Positions 32,664-42,666 of a DNA stretch of 64,000 nucleotides are shown here, piece by piece; the stretch's first letter is position 1; every line of letters starts with the position of its first letter. The DNA is taken from the NCBI GenBank assembly GCA_902789555.1, contig CADAOF010000001.1, positions 63,851-127,850 of the forward strand, given 5' to 3'. The translations under genes were made by a program, and so were the position numbers. The notes below the pieces were generated by a model. It was not told where the DNA came from. It worked only from the letters and a program-made list of their open reading frames with translations, and ran no database searches. This DNA comes from an uncultured Lachnospiraceae bacterium. Lineage in GTDB: Bacteria; Bacillota; Clostridia; Lachnospirales; Lachnospiraceae.

Positions 32664-33860
32664 ATGGTAAAATACATCATTAAACGACTGTTTCAATCCG
32701 TGGTGGTGGTCCTTCTGGTCGTTTGCGTGGTATTTACTCTTCTTCGGCTCATGCCAAGCGACTATTTCTTCACCGAAGATGAATTGATGAAATTCACCGA
32801 GAGCCAGAAGTATGCCAAGCTGGAGAGGCTTGGACTGATGCAGGTCTGCAAAAGCTGCGAAGGAACCGGACTGGAAAACGGAGCGGCGTGTCACACTTGC
32901 CGTGAAAATGAACTGTCTGTCAAGGGTACGGGTTATGTGAACCGTTCAGTGGTTGCTCAGCTGGGGGATTTCTTCAGCGAAATGCTGCAGGTGCGCGTGT
33001 TCAATGCAAAGGGCAAGGAAGTAAAATCCATTGAACCCATGAAACTGTTCTCTTACCTTTCGCAGAAGGCCAAGACCGGTGAAAATCCCTTCGGCGAGCT
33101 GAAGGAAGGCTATTATACGAAGGTGATGTTCAACCTGGGCAAGAGCATCCGTCTGGAAAAGAATCAGTATGTCACCGACGTGATCGCGGCGAAGATGTCA
33201 GTGTCCATGGAGATCGGCCTGCTTTCGCTTGCCGTCTCGTTGGTGCTGGGCGTCGTTCTGGGCGTGCTGCAGGCCGTATACAAGGACAAACTTTTCGACC
33301 ATATCGGCATGGGCTTTACGGTCATCGTGAACGCGCTGCCAAAGCTCGTCATGTACACGATCATCATGATCGTCGGCGCGTCGCTGCTGAACCTTCCCCT
33401 GCGCTACGATGCCACCGCTGCGAAGCCATGGCTTACCAAGGTGCTGCCCGTGATCTGCCTGTCCATCGGCTCCATTGCCGGTTACATGCTCTGGACGCGC
33501 CGCTACATGGTTGACGAGCTGAACAAGGACTACATCCGCCTGGCGAAACTGAAAGGCCTCAGCGACCGGAAGGTAATGTTCCGCCACGTGCTGAAGAACG
33601 CCTTCGTGCCGCTGGCGCAGTATCTGCCGTATTCCGTCCTGCTGACGGTCGGCGGCTCCCTGCTCGTGGAGCGCTTCTTCGCCGTGCCCGGCATGGGGCC
33701 CGAGCTGACCACGGCCATCAGCCGCTATGACCTGAACCTGGTTCAGGGCATCGTGATGCTGTATGCGACCATGGGTATCTTCGGCGTGTTCCTGGGCGAC
33801 CTGCTCATGACGATCATCGATCCGAGGATCAAACTGACCGGAAAGGGGGACGTGCGCTGA
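32664..33860 (+). CDS. Oligopeptide ABC permease (OppB type) with DnaJ-like zinc motif
   Basis: A 398-residue binding-protein-dependent permease. Helix 1 (about residues 8-28) opens with the family's YIIKRLFQSVVVVLLV; five more helices follow from about residue 175, with the EAA-type loop around LAKLKGLSDRKVMFRHVLKNA. Unusually, the loop after helix 1 carries CKSCEGTG and CHTC (cysteines 62, 65, 76, 79), the CxxCxGxG pattern of DnaJ zinc centres, and is about 100 residues longer than usual. By standard OppB topology this loop is outside the membrane. GAGAGAAG precedes the ATG. The stop overlaps the next gene by one base. Confidence 0.88.
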   Translation: MVKYIIKRLFQSVVVVLLVVCVVFTLLRLMPSDYFFTEDELMKFTESQKYAKLERLGLMQVCKSCEGTGLENGAACHTCRENELSVKGTGYVNRSVVAQLGDFFSEMLQVRVFNAKGKEVKSIEPMKLFSYLSQKAKTGENPFGELKEGYYTKVMFNLGKSIRLEKNQYVTDVIAAKMSVSMEIGLLSLAVSLVLGVVLGVLQAVYKDKLFDHIGMGFTVIVNALPKLVMYTIIMIVGASLLNLPLRYDATAAKPWLTKVLPVICLSIGSIAGYMLWTRRYMVDELNKDYIRLAKLKGLSDRKVMFRHVLKNAFVPLAQYLPYSVLLTVGGSLLVERFFAVPGMGPELTTAISRYDLNLVQGIVMLYATMGIFGVFLGDLLMTIIDPRIKLTGKGDVR

Positions 33861-34912
33861 TGCATACTCAGGAAACGAAGAAAACCGTACAGGAAGCCGA
33901 AGCGCCCGTCGTCAACAAGACGGTCGACTACGGCAAGGTGGATACCAATCCCGACAGAGAGCGTCCGATGGGCCGGGCATACTTAAAGTCTCGCAGCCAG
34001 ATGCCGGAAGAGCAGCTTTTTGCCTTTGCGGAATACAATGCGCAGGAAGCGGAGAAAATCGGCTATTCCAACTATTCCTACTGGAAAAGCGTGTGGGCGA
34101 ACTTCCTGAAAAATAAGCTTGCCGTGATTCTGGGCATCGCGTTCTTCCTCATGTTCATTTTTACGTTCATCGCCAGTGCGATCGGGAAATACGACATTTA
34201 CATGGCACCCGACCCGATGAACCGCATGTACATCTCGCCGAATAAGGAATTCTGGTTCGGCACCAACGCCATCGGTCAGGACTACTGGGCCCAGGTGTGG
34301 TACGCCACCCGTGCCTCAATCCTGCTTGCCGTGCTGGTTTCCCTCGGCCAGATCGCCCTGGGCGTGATCATCGGTCTCGTGTGGGGCTATGTACGCAAGC
34401 TTGACCGCTTCTTCACGGAACTGTACAACCTGATCGACAACGTGCCGACCATCATCTACATGACCCTGATCGCTCTGATGGTGGGCAAGACCATGCTGAC
34501 CATGGGTATTGCCATGATCGCCTTCGGCTGGCTGGCTACCGCCAGAAACGTCCGAAATCTGGTCTTCATGTACCGCGACCGTGAATACAACCTCGCCTCG
34601 CGCTGTCTGGGCACGAAACTGGGACGTATCTTGTCGAGGAACATCTTCCCCTACCTTGTCAGCGTGATCATTCTGCGTCTGGCTCTGGCTATCCCCATGA
34701 CCATCGCGTACGAAGTCACTCTTACCTACCTGGGGCTGATGGACATCATGGTCCCTTCGCTCGGCAACCTGCTGTCCGCGGCCAGTGCGGTCTTCCCGCG
34801 CGCGGCCTACACGCTGTGGTTCCCGGCGGCCATCGTGTCCTTCATTTCCATCACCTTCTACCTGGTGGGCAACGCGTTCTCCGACGCCTGTGACCCCCGG
34901 AACCATGTGTAA
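33860..34912 (+). CDS. Oligopeptide ABC permease (OppC type)
   Basis: A 350-residue second permease. About 85 hydrophilic N-terminal residues (cytoplasmic) precede helix 1 ([21 protein letters not shown]); the [22 protein letters not shown] block is diagnostic for OppC/DppC proteins, and the EAA loop is around [20 protein letters not shown]. The final helices end at ACDPRNHV. The start codon overlaps the OppB stop (TGATG), so the two permeases are made together. The long polar N-terminus is larger than in most OppC proteins. Confidence 0.9.
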   Translation: MHTQETKKTVQEAEAPVVNKTVDYGKVDTNPDRERPMGRAYLKSRSQMPEEQLFAFAEYNAQEAEKIGYSNYSYWKSVWANFLKNKLAVILGIAFFLMFIFTFIASAIGKYDIYMAPDPMNRMYISPNKEFWFGTNAIGQDYWAQVWYATRASILLAVLVSLGQIALGVIIGLVWGYVRKLDRFFTELYNLIDNVPTIIYMTLIALMVGKTMLTMGIAMIAFGWLATARNVRNLVFMYRDREYNLASRCLGTKLGRILSRNIFPYLVSVIILRLALAIPMTIAYEVTLTYLGLMDIMVPSLGNLLSAASAVFPRAAYTLWFPAAIVSFISITFYLVGNAFSDACDPRNHV

Positions 34913-34926
34913 AGGAGGGCGCGGCA

Positions 34927-36990
34927 ATGAGTGAAACTGTCATGAATACAAACGTTGTCGATTTCAACGAACGCGCCAAAAGGATCCTTGCACAGGAACC
35001 GATCCTGTCTGCACGGCACGTGGAAGTGACCTTCTCCCTGCGCGGCAAGAAGCTGACCGCGATCCGCCGCACCTCGCTTGACCTCTATGAAGGCGAGACC
35101 TTAGCTATCGTCGGCGAATCCGGCAGCGGCAAGAGTGTGTTCACCAAGTGCTTCGTCGGAATGCTGGACAAGAACGGAAGCATCACCAACGGCTCCATCA
35201 TGTATGAAGGAGAAGATCTGGCCAAATACACGGAGAAAGACTGGCTGAAGATCCGCGGCAAGAAGATCGCCATGGTCACTCAGGATCCCATGACCAGCCT
35301 AAATCCCCTGAAAACCATCGGTTATCAGATCCGGGAGTGCGTTGAGCTGCACCAGGGTCTGAAGGGCAGGGAAGCCAAAGAAGAGGTCTACCGTATCCTG
35401 AAGGCTGTCGGCATTCCCGAACCGGAACGCCGCTACAAACAGTATCCGCACGAGTTCTCCGGCGGCATGCGCCAGCGTGTGGTCATCGCCATCGCCGTGG
35501 CCTGCCGTCCGCAGATCCTGATCTGCGACGAGCCCACGACGGCGCTTGACGTGACCATCCAGGCTCAGATCCTGGATCTGATCCGCCGCCTGCAGAAAGA
35601 ACAGAACATGACCATCATCTACATCACCCACGACCTTGGTGTCGTCGCCAACGTGGCGGACCGGGTGGCGGTGATGTACGGCGGCCAGATCATTGAGATC
35701 GGCATGGCCAACGAAGTGTTCTTCAACCCTCAGCATCCCTACACCTGGGCCCTGCTTTCCGCGCTTCCTCAGTTGGGCGTGAAGGGTGAAAAACTGCCGG
35801 CCATCGACGGTACGCCGCCCAGCCTGTTCAATAAGATTGAAGGCGATGCATTCGCTCCGCGCAACAAGCATGCGCTGAACATTGATTTCCTGGAGGAACC
35901 GCCTACCTATGAGGTGACCGGTACGCATACCGTCAAATCCTGGCTGCACGATCCCCGCGCGCCCAAGGTGGAACCGCCTCAGGCCATTAAGCGCCTGTCG
36001 GAAATGGATCTTACCAGTAAGGGTACCGATCCGGACGCGTATCATCCGCATCTGGATCCCAATCGGGAAACGCTGATCGAAGTGAAGAATCTGCAGGTCA
36101 CCTTCGGGACAGGCCGGAGGAAATTCGTGGCCGTGGACGACGTGAACTTCGAGATCTACAAGGGCGAGACCTTTGCTCTCGTCGGCGAAAGCGGCAGCGG
36201 CAAAACTACCATCGGTCGTGCGATCGTCCGCATCAATCCCGTCACGAAAGGCGAAGTGCTGTTCAAGGGCGAAAGAATCAGCGGCAAGATCAGCCGTGAG
36301 ATGGATACCAAGGTGATCCGTTCCATACAGATGATCTTCCAGGACCCCATGGCATCCCTGAACGAACGCGCCAAGGTCGACTACATCGTTTCCGAAGGCC
36401 TGATCAACTACCATCTGTACAAGGATGATCACGACCGTCAGGACAAGGTGCGGAAGGCACTCCAGGAAGTCGGCCTGCTGGCCGAATTCTCCAGCCGCTT
36501 CCCTCATGAGTTCTCCGGCGGACAGCGCCAGCGTATCGGCATTGCACGAAGCCTGATCATGGAGCCGGAATTCATCGTGGCTGACGAACCTATTTCCGCT
36601 CTGGATGTTTCCATCCGTGCCCAGGTGCTGAACCTGCTGAATGATCTGAAGAAGAGCCGCGGGCTCACCTACCTCTTCATCGCACACGACCTGAGCGTAG
36701 TCCGCTTCATTTCGGACCGCATCGCCGTCATTCACAAAGGGCGCATCGTGGAACTGGCAGAAGCGGAAGAGCTGTTCGCTCACCCGCTGCACCCTTACAC
36801 CAAGGCTTTGCTGTCTGCGGTCCCGAACCCGAACCCTTATGTGGAAAGGTCAAAGAAACTGGTCGTCTACGATCCGAGCATCCATCACTACGAAAAGGAG
36901 AAACCTCAGTGGGTGGAGATCCTGCCTGACCATTTTGTTTACGGCAATACGCCTGAGATCGACGGTTACAGAAAGGAACTGGGACAGTAA
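34927..36990 (+). CDS. Fused OppD-OppF ABC ATPase
   Basis: A 687-residue protein with two complete ATP-binding cassettes. First cassette (about 25-330): Walker A GESGSGKS, signature FSGGMRQR, Walker [13 protein letters not shown], and the oligopeptide C-terminal extension. Second (about 375-680): [16 protein letters not shown] and [11 protein letters not shown]. Normally OppD and OppF are separate proteins that form the ATPase heterodimer; here a single chain supplies both halves, joined by a linker around residue 340-375. Both nucleotide sites look intact. AAAGGAGG lies before the ATG, 14 bases after OppC. The OppD C-terminal cysteines of the [4Fe-4S]-type extension are not evident. Confidence 0.93.
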   Translation: MSETVMNTNVVDFNERAKRILAQEPILSARHVEVTFSLRGKKLTAIRRTSLDLYEGETLAIVGESGSGKSVFTKCFVGMLDKNGSITNGSIMYEGEDLAKYTEKDWLKIRGKKIAMVTQDPMTSLNPLKTIGYQIRECVELHQGLKGREAKEEVYRILKAVGIPEPERRYKQYPHEFSGGMRQRVVIAIAVACRPQILICDEPTTALDVTIQAQILDLIRRLQKEQNMTIIYITHDLGVVANVADRVAVMYGGQIIEIGMANEVFFNPQHPYTWALLSALPQLGVKGEKLPAIDGTPPSLFNKIEGDAFAPRNKHALNIDFLEEPPTYEVTGTHTVKSWLHDPRAPKVEPPQAIKRLSEMDLTSKGTDPDAYHPHLDPNRETLIEVKNLQVTFGTGRRKFVAVDDVNFEIYKGETFALVGESGSGKTTIGRAIVRINPVTKGEVLFKGERISGKISREMDTKVIRSIQMIFQDPMASLNERAKVDYIVSEGLINYHLYKDDHDRQDKVRKALQEVGLLAEFSSRFPHEFSGGQRQRIGIARSLIMEPEFIVADEPISALDVSIRAQVLNLLNDLKKSRGLTYLFIAHDLSVVRFISDRIAVIHKGRIVELAEAEELFAHPLHPYTKALLSAVPNPNPYVERSKKLVVYDPSIHHYEKEKPQWVEILPDHFVYGNTPEIDGYRKELGQ

Positions 36991-37010
36991 AAGAATACTG
37001 CGGACAAAAA

Positions 37011-37058
37011 GATCCGGCGGGAAAACCAAACCTTTGCGTTTGGCTTCCCCGCCGGATC
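37011..37058 (+). terminator. Terminator-like hairpin after the ABC operon
   Basis: GATCCGGCGGG (37011-37021) pairs with CCCGCCGGATC (37048-37058), with an inner CCAAAC/GTTTGG stem. The T tail is poor. The remainder of the 278-base gap before miaB holds the miaB promoter and otherwise nothing I recognise. Confidence 0.65.
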
Positions 37059-37191
37059 GGTGTTTACCGGATCGGCTGCCGTGACGGCAGTTACCTCGGA
37101 TCAGTTCCTTTTCCGGAACAGAACGAATTTTTCGAGAGATTTGACGAACTGCCACAGGGCTTCTCCGCTGACGGCGGGCGGCTCTTTTTGC

Positions 37192-37220
37192 TTGCGGAAG
37201 ATCGGGCGCCGTAGTATAAT
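37192..37220 (+). promoter_or_regulatory. Promoter for miaB and the repair cluster
   Basis: TTGCGG (37192-37197), 17-bp spacer, TATAAT (37215-37220). Confidence 0.72.
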
Positions 37221-37268
37221 AAATCCAAATGCACAGTCGGCAGGACGCACTGCCGGGAAAGGAGCCGC

Positions 37269-38660
37269 ATGCTTTCGGAAGAGAGGATCGCACTGGAAGA
37301 ACTCAGAAAAACCGTTCGGGAGGAGACGGAGCGCCGCGGGCGTCCGCTCACTGCCTGCGTGGTCACTTTCGGCTGCCAGATGAACGAGCGGGACTCCGAA
37401 AAACTGCGCGGCATACTTCTTGCGGCAGGCTTTGAAGGCTCGGACAGCGAAGAAGCGGACGTCGTCATTTTCAACACCTGCACGGTGCGCGAGAACGCGA
37501 ATACGCGCCTGTACGGCCACCTCGGGCATTTAAACAGCATGAAACGCGAACATCCGGACAAGATCATCGGGATCTGCGGCTGCATGATGCAGGAAAAGGA
37601 CGAGGTCGAGAAGATCCGGACGAAATACCGCTTTGTGGATATCGTCTTCGGCACGTACAATATCTACCGGCTGGCGGCGGTCCTGAACGAACGAATGGTG
37701 AGCGGAAAGCGTGTCATCGAAGTCTGGGATAAGGAAAAGGGCATCGTCGAGGACCTGCCGGTAAAGCGGGACGTTCCTTGGAAATCGGGCGTCAACATCA
37801 TGTTCGGCTGCAACAATTTCTGTTCCTACTGCATCGTGCCCTACGTGCGCGGGCGGGAGCGAAGCCGCGAGCCGAAAGACATCCTCCGAGAGGTCGAAAG
37901 CCTGGCAAAAGACGGCGTGATCGAGGTCATGCTGCTCGGCCAGAACGTCAACTCCTACGGAAAGACGCTTGACGAGCCGATGAGCTTTGCCGAACTGCTT
38001 GAAGCAGTCTGTAAGGTCCTGGGCATTGAACGGGTACGTTTCATGACCTCCCATCCGAAGGATCTTTCGGATGAGCTGATCGCAGTAATGGCGCGGAATC
38101 CGAAGGTCTGCCGGCATCTGCATCTGCCCCTCCAGAGCGGCTCGAGCCGCATTTTGAAGGCGATGAACCGCAGGTATGACAAGGAAGGATATCTGGCGCT
38201 TACGGAACGTATCCGTGCAGCAATGCCCGACATCTCCCTGACGACGGACATCATCGTCGGCTTCCCCGGAGAAACGGAAGAGGACTTCGAAGAAACACTC
38301 GACGTAGTGCGCCGCGTCCGCTTCGACAGCGCGTTCACCTTCATCTACAGCCCGCGGACCGGAACGCCGGCGGCTTCCATGCCGGACCAGGTGCCGCAGG
38401 AAGTCATTAAGGAACGTTTCGCGAGGCTCCTTGACCTCGTGCAGACGATCGGCTCGAAGCAGAGCCTCAGGGATGTCGGGAGGACTCTTCCGGCACTTGT
38501 CGAAAGCGTAGATCCGGAAACGCCGGGGCGTGTTACGGGACGGCTCGGCAACAACGTCTGCGTGCATTTTGAAGGAGACGAAAGCCTGATCGGAACCATT
38601 GTGAATGTTCGGCTGGATCAGGCACACGGCTTTTACTACATCGGAACAGCGGTACTTTGA
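37269..38660 (+). CDS. miaB: tRNA-2-methylthio-N6-dimethylallyladenosine synthase
   Basis: A 463-residue radical-SAM methylthiotransferase that adds a methylthio group to i6A37 of tRNA. The N-terminal domain carries the three cysteines of the auxiliary cluster (FGCQMNERDSE, NTCTVRENAN and GICGCMMQ); the radical-SAM cluster is in CNNFCSYCIVPYVRG (Cx3Cx2C); a TRAM domain forms the C-terminus. AAAGGAG precedes the ATG. Its substrate tRNA is made by MiaA, encoded four genes downstream, so the same cluster holds both steps of ms2i6A synthesis. Confidence 0.95.
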   Translation: MLSEERIALEELRKTVREETERRGRPLTACVVTFGCQMNERDSEKLRGILLAAGFEGSDSEEADVVIFNTCTVRENANTRLYGHLGHLNSMKREHPDKIIGICGCMMQEKDEVEKIRTKYRFVDIVFGTYNIYRLAAVLNERMVSGKRVIEVWDKEKGIVEDLPVKRDVPWKSGVNIMFGCNNFCSYCIVPYVRGRERSREPKDILREVESLAKDGVIEVMLLGQNVNSYGKTLDEPMSFAELLEAVCKVLGIERVRFMTSHPKDLSDELIAVMARNPKVCRHLHLPLQSGSSRILKAMNRRYDKEGYLALTERIRAAMPDISLTTDIIVGFPGETEEDFEETLDVVRRVRFDSAFTFIYSPRTGTPAASMPDQVPQEVIKERFARLLDLVQTIGSKQSLRDVGRTLPALVESVDPETPGRVTGRLGNNVCVHFEGDESLIGTIVNVRLDQAHGFYYIGTAVL

Positions 38661-38700
38661 CCGCTGCGCCGCAAACATACGGTACGAAAGAGGTTAACGC

Positions 38701-41346
38701 ATGGTTTCACCCATGATGCAGATCTATCTGGATACGAAGGAGAAATACAAAGACTGTATTCTCTTTTACCGTCTCGGAGACTTCTACGAGATGTTTTTTG
38801 ACGATGCCTTGACGGCCTCGCGGGAACTGGAACTCACGCTGACCGGCAAGGACTGCGGCATGGACGAGCGCGCACCGATGTGCGGTATCCCGTGGCACGC
38901 CGCGGACATCTACATCGACAAACTGGTAAAGAAGGGCTACAAGGTCGCGATCGCCGAACAGCTTGAGGATCCGAAAAAGGCCAAAGGAATCGTGAAACGA
39001 GACGTGATCCGCGTAGTCACGCCGGGAACGAATATCAGTGCTGCGGCGCTGGAAGAGACAAAAAACAATTACCTGATGAGCGCGGCAGCCATGGACCGCA
39101 GCTTCGGCCTGGCGGTGACTGACGTTTCCACCGGTGAATTCTTCGTGACGGAAGTAAACGGGACCGGCGCCCTCATGGATGAGATCAGCAAATACGGTCC
39201 TTCGGAGATCGTCTGCAACGACGCCTTCCTCATCAGCGGCGCGGATACCGAAGAGATCACCGGACGGCTCGGCGCCGTCCTGAACAGCCTGCCCGGAAAG
39301 TACTATCAGGAATCTGCTTCGAATCAGGTCCTGAAGGAGCATTTCAAGGTCGCGAGCATCGAAGCGCTCGGACTGAAGGATTATCCCGCCGGCGCGGAAG
39401 CGGCAGGCGCGCTGCTTTTGTATCTGCAGGAAACGCAGAAGAACAGCCTCCGGCACATTACGGCGGTCAAATGCTACCGCCCCGGCAACTACATGCTGAT
39501 CGACAGTGCGACCAGACGGAATCTCGAACTGGTCGAGACCATGCGGGACAAGAACAAACGCGGGTCACTGCTCGGTATCCTTGATAAGACAAGCACGGCC
39601 ATGGGGGCAAGGCGCCTTCGGAGCTTCATTGAACAGCCTCTGCTGGACAGAAACATGATCGTGGGTCGGCAGGACGCCGTGGAAAACCTTTGCCGGAACC
39701 TCATGGACAGAGAGGAACTGCGCGAGTATCTGGGACCTATCTACGACTTGGAGCGCCTGATCGGGCGGGTTGCCTTCGGAACAGCCGGTCCGCGCGATCT
39801 GATCGCACTGAAGATCTCACTGAAAATGCTGCCGGCCCTTAAGCAGACGCTCGGACTTTTCTCCGCTGACCTCCTTAAGGAATTGAACGGCGACATCGAC
39901 CCGCTGGAAGACATTTCCTCCCTGCTGGAGGCTTCGATCGAAGACGATCCGCCCCTTTCCCCGAAGGAAGGCGGCGTGATCAAGGCCGGATACAGCGAGG
40001 AAATCGACCGCCTGAAATCGGCTTCCACGGAAGGAAAGAACTGGCTGCTGTCCCTGGAACAGGAAGAACGCGAACGCACAGGGATCAAGACGCTGCGGGT
40101 CAAGTTCAACCGGGTCTTCGGATACTGCATCGAGGTGACGAACTCCTTTAAGGACATGGTCCCTGAGGACTACATCCGCAAGCAGACCCTGGTCGGTGCG
40201 GAACGCTATACCACCCAGAAACTGAAGGATCTGGAAAGTACGATCCTCGGCGCGGAAGAGCGGAGCGTCGCGCTGCAGTACGATCTGTTCTGCGAGATCA
40301 GAAGCACCGTTGCAGCCGAGATGCTGCGTCTGAAGCGGACGGCCGAAGCCGTGGCGACTCTCGACGCCCTCGTGAGCCTCGCCCTTGTTGCCGACCGGAA
40401 CCGCTACGTCCGTCCGAAGATCAATGAAAAAGGACTGATCGACATCCGCGGCGGACGGCATCCGGTCGTAGAAAAGATGCTGCAGGGCGAAGCATTCATC
40501 GCGAACGATACGCTTTTGGACGGCAGCGGGAACCGCTGCTGCATCATCACCGGACCGAACATGGCCGGCAAATCCACCTACATGCGCCAGACGGCGCTGA
40601 TCGTACTGATGGCGCAGATCGGCTCTTTCGTACCGGCGGAGAGCGCTGACATCGGGCTTGTCGACCGGATCTTCACCCGCGTCGGCGCGGCGGATGACCT
40701 GGCGGCCGGACAGTCGACCTTCATGGTGGAAATGACGGAAGTTGCCAATATCCTGCGGGGCGCGACGAAGCGGAGCCTGATCATCCTGGATGAGATCGGC
40801 CGCGGGACAAGCACTTTCGACGGCCTCGCGATCGCCTGGGCGGTCGTAGAGCACGTATCCGATCCGAAACTGCTCGGCGCGAAGACGCTTTTCGCGACAC
40901 ATTATCACGAACTGACCGAACTGGAGGGGAGCCTGCAGGGCGTCCGCAACTACTGTGTTTCAGTCAAGGAACAGGGCGAGAACATCATTTTCCTTCGGAA
41001 GATCATCCCCGGCGGCGCCGACAGGAGTTACGGCATACAGGTCGCAAGACTGGCCGGTGTTCCCGAAAGCGTACTGAAACGCGCAAGAGAACTGGTCGAC
41101 GAACTGTCCGACGCGGACATCACGGCGCGGGCGAAGGAGATCGCGAAGACGGAAGGAAAGACCGCAAAGGCTAAAACCGTGAAACGCCCGGACGAAGTCG
41201 ACCGCGGCCAGATGAGCCTCTTCGGCGCGGTCACGGACGATGCGGTCGTCGAAGAAATCAAGAACCTGCCGCTGGAAACGATGTCGCCCATCGAAGCCCT
41301 GACGACGCTGTACCGCCTGCAGAACGACCTGCGGAACCGGATCTGA
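38701..41346 (+). CDS. mutS: DNA mismatch recognition protein MutS
   Basis: An 881-residue MutS1. The mismatch-binding domain starts at once with the Phe-x-Glu motif in RLGDFYEMFFDDA, followed by connector, lever and clamp domains; the ATPase has Walker A GPNMAGKSTYM, the DEIGRGTSTFDG Walker B region and ATHYHEL. The C-terminus contains the GQMSLFG element that resembles a sliding-clamp-binding peptide. AAAGAGG lies before the ATG. It initiates repair with MutL, encoded two genes later. Confidence 0.96.
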   Translation: MVSPMMQIYLDTKEKYKDCILFYRLGDFYEMFFDDALTASRELELTLTGKDCGMDERAPMCGIPWHAADIYIDKLVKKGYKVAIAEQLEDPKKAKGIVKRDVIRVVTPGTNISAAALEETKNNYLMSAAAMDRSFGLAVTDVSTGEFFVTEVNGTGALMDEISKYGPSEIVCNDAFLISGADTEEITGRLGAVLNSLPGKYYQESASNQVLKEHFKVASIEALGLKDYPAGAEAAGALLLYLQETQKNSLRHITAVKCYRPGNYMLIDSATRRNLELVETMRDKNKRGSLLGILDKTSTAMGARRLRSFIEQPLLDRNMIVGRQDAVENLCRNLMDREELREYLGPIYDLERLIGRVAFGTAGPRDLIALKISLKMLPALKQTLGLFSADLLKELNGDIDPLEDISSLLEASIEDDPPLSPKEGGVIKAGYSEEIDRLKSASTEGKNWLLSLEQEERERTGIKTLRVKFNRVFGYCIEVTNSFKDMVPEDYIRKQTLVGAERYTTQKLKDLESTILGAEERSVALQYDLFCEIRSTVAAEMLRLKRTAEAVATLDALVSLALVADRNRYVRPKINEKGLIDIRGGRHPVVEKMLQGEAFIANDTLLDGSGNRCCIITGPNMAGKSTYMRQTALIVLMAQIGSFVPAESADIGLVDRIFTRVGAADDLAAGQSTFMVEMTEVANILRGATKRSLIILDEIGRGTSTFDGLAIAWAVVEHVSDPKLLGAKTLFATHYHELTELEGSLQGVRNYCVSVKEQGENIIFLRKIIPGGADRSYGIQVARLAGVPESVLKRARELVDELSDADITARAKEIAKTEGKTAKAKTVKRPDEVDRGQMSLFGAVTDDAVVEEIKNLPLETMSPIEALTTLYRLQNDLRNRI

Positions 41347-41382
41347 CATACATTCACTGAATAAGAAAGAGGAGAAAACGAC

Positions 41383-42666
41383 ATGAGCAGCAAACTTCAG
41401 GAAATGCTGGATTTCATCCACGAAAGCCCCGTGTGCTTTCTGGCTGCCGAAAATGTAAAAAAGAGGCTGCTGGAAGCAGGATATGCCGAACTGACCGATC
41501 TGGACGGCATCAAGGCCGGCGGTAAGTATTTCATGACCCGCAACAACTCTGCGGTGATCGCCTTCCGTGTACCGAAGAGCAAGGCAAAGGGGTTCATGAT
41601 CTCTGCGGCGCATTCGGATTCTCCCTGTCTGAAGATCCGCAACAAGGCGGAACTGGACGGCCTGTACATCAGGCTGGATGCGGAACGCTACGGCGGCATG
41701 ATCAACGCGAGCTGGGTCGACCGGCCGCTTTCCGTTGCCGGCCGTGTAACGGTCCGCACGAAAAAAGGTGTTGCGATACGCCTCGTCGACCTGAAGAAGG
41801 ATATGGCCGTGATCCCGAACGTGGCCATCCATATGAACCGCGGAATGAACGATTCGGTCAAGTATGACCCTTCGAAGGATCTTGTCGCGGTCTACGGCGA
41901 AGCCGAAAACAAAGGAAAATTCTTTGAAGAGATCGCCGAAGCAGCCGGCTGCAGGCCGGAGGACATCATCAGCTCCGATCTGTATCTTTACAATAACCAG
42001 CCCGGGACCGTATGGGGACCCGCGGGCGAATATGTTTCATCCCCCCGCCTGGATGACCTGGCCTGCGTCTTTGCCTGCACGGAAGCCTTCCTGACGGCGA
42101 AGAAGACCGACCGCATCCCCGTTCTCTGCGTCTTTGACAATGAGGAGATCGGTTCCAGCACGAAGCAGGGCGCCGGCTCGGATTTCCTGCCGCGCATCCT
42201 TCTAGGCATCAGCCGCGGGCTCGGCCTTTCCGAAAATGCCCATTACGCACTGCTGGACAATTCCTTCTTCCTGTCCTGCGACAACGGCCACGCGAAGCAC
42301 CCGAACCATCCGGAGATGGCCGATGCGAACGAGTATCCCGTTCTTAACGGCGGCATCGTGATCAAGCATTCGCCCCGTTACGCGACCGACAGCGTATCCT
42401 GCGCCGTGTTTACCGAGATCTGCACCCGTGCAGGCGTAAAACTGCAGAGTTATGCGAACCGGCCGGACATTGCCGGCGGCGGCACGCTCGGCCTGATCGC
42501 CGACACGAAGACCCCGGTCTATACCGTGGACATCGGCATCGGCCAGCTGGCCATGCATTCCTGCTTCGAGACGATGGGCAGCCGCGACCTGGATAATTTC
42601 ATTCTCGGTGTTAAGGCTTCCTATGAGGCAAAACCTGATTTCACTTCCGAAGGAGTCGATTTATAA
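41383..42666 (+). CDS. M18-family metallo-aminopeptidase
   Basis: A 427-residue M18 (aspartyl-aminopeptidase-type) zinc peptidase. The metal ligands lie in SAAHSDSP (first His), SPRLDDLACV (Asp bridging the zincs), DNEEIGSSTKQGAGS (Glu-Glu) and a late conserved histidine in AMHSCFE. Family members form large dodecameric cytosolic particles that trim N-terminal residues from peptides. AGAGGAG precedes the ATG. It sits between mutS and mutL, an unusual interruption of that pair, with mutL beginning directly after its stop codon. Confidence 0.9.
   Translation: MSSKLQEMLDFIHESPVCFLAAENVKKRLLEAGYAELTDLDGIKAGGKYFMTRNNSAVIAFRVPKSKAKGFMISAAHSDSPCLKIRNKAELDGLYIRLDAERYGGMINASWVDRPLSVAGRVTVRTKKGVAIRLVDLKKDMAVIPNVAIHMNRGMNDSVKYDPSKDLVAVYGEAENKGKFFEEIAEAAGCRPEDIISSDLYLYNNQPGTVWGPAGEYVSSPRLDDLACVFACTEAFLTAKKTDRIPVLCVFDNEEIGSSTKQGAGSDFLPRILLGISRGLGLSENAHYALLDNSFFLSCDNGHAKHPNHPEMADANEYPVLNGGIVIKHSPRYATDSVSCAVFTEICTRAGVKLQSYANRPDIAGGGTLGLIADTKTPVYTVDIGIGQLAMHSCFETMGSRDLDNFILGVKASYEAKPDFTSEGVDL

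Noticed and set aside
37101..37200. Minus-strand open frame before miaB with a protein-like end (EALWQFVKSLEKFVLF)
   Set aside because: No start codon with a ribosome site was found outside antisense miaB sequence, and it would cross the miaB promoter. Left unannotated, though a conserved translation in relatives would revive it.
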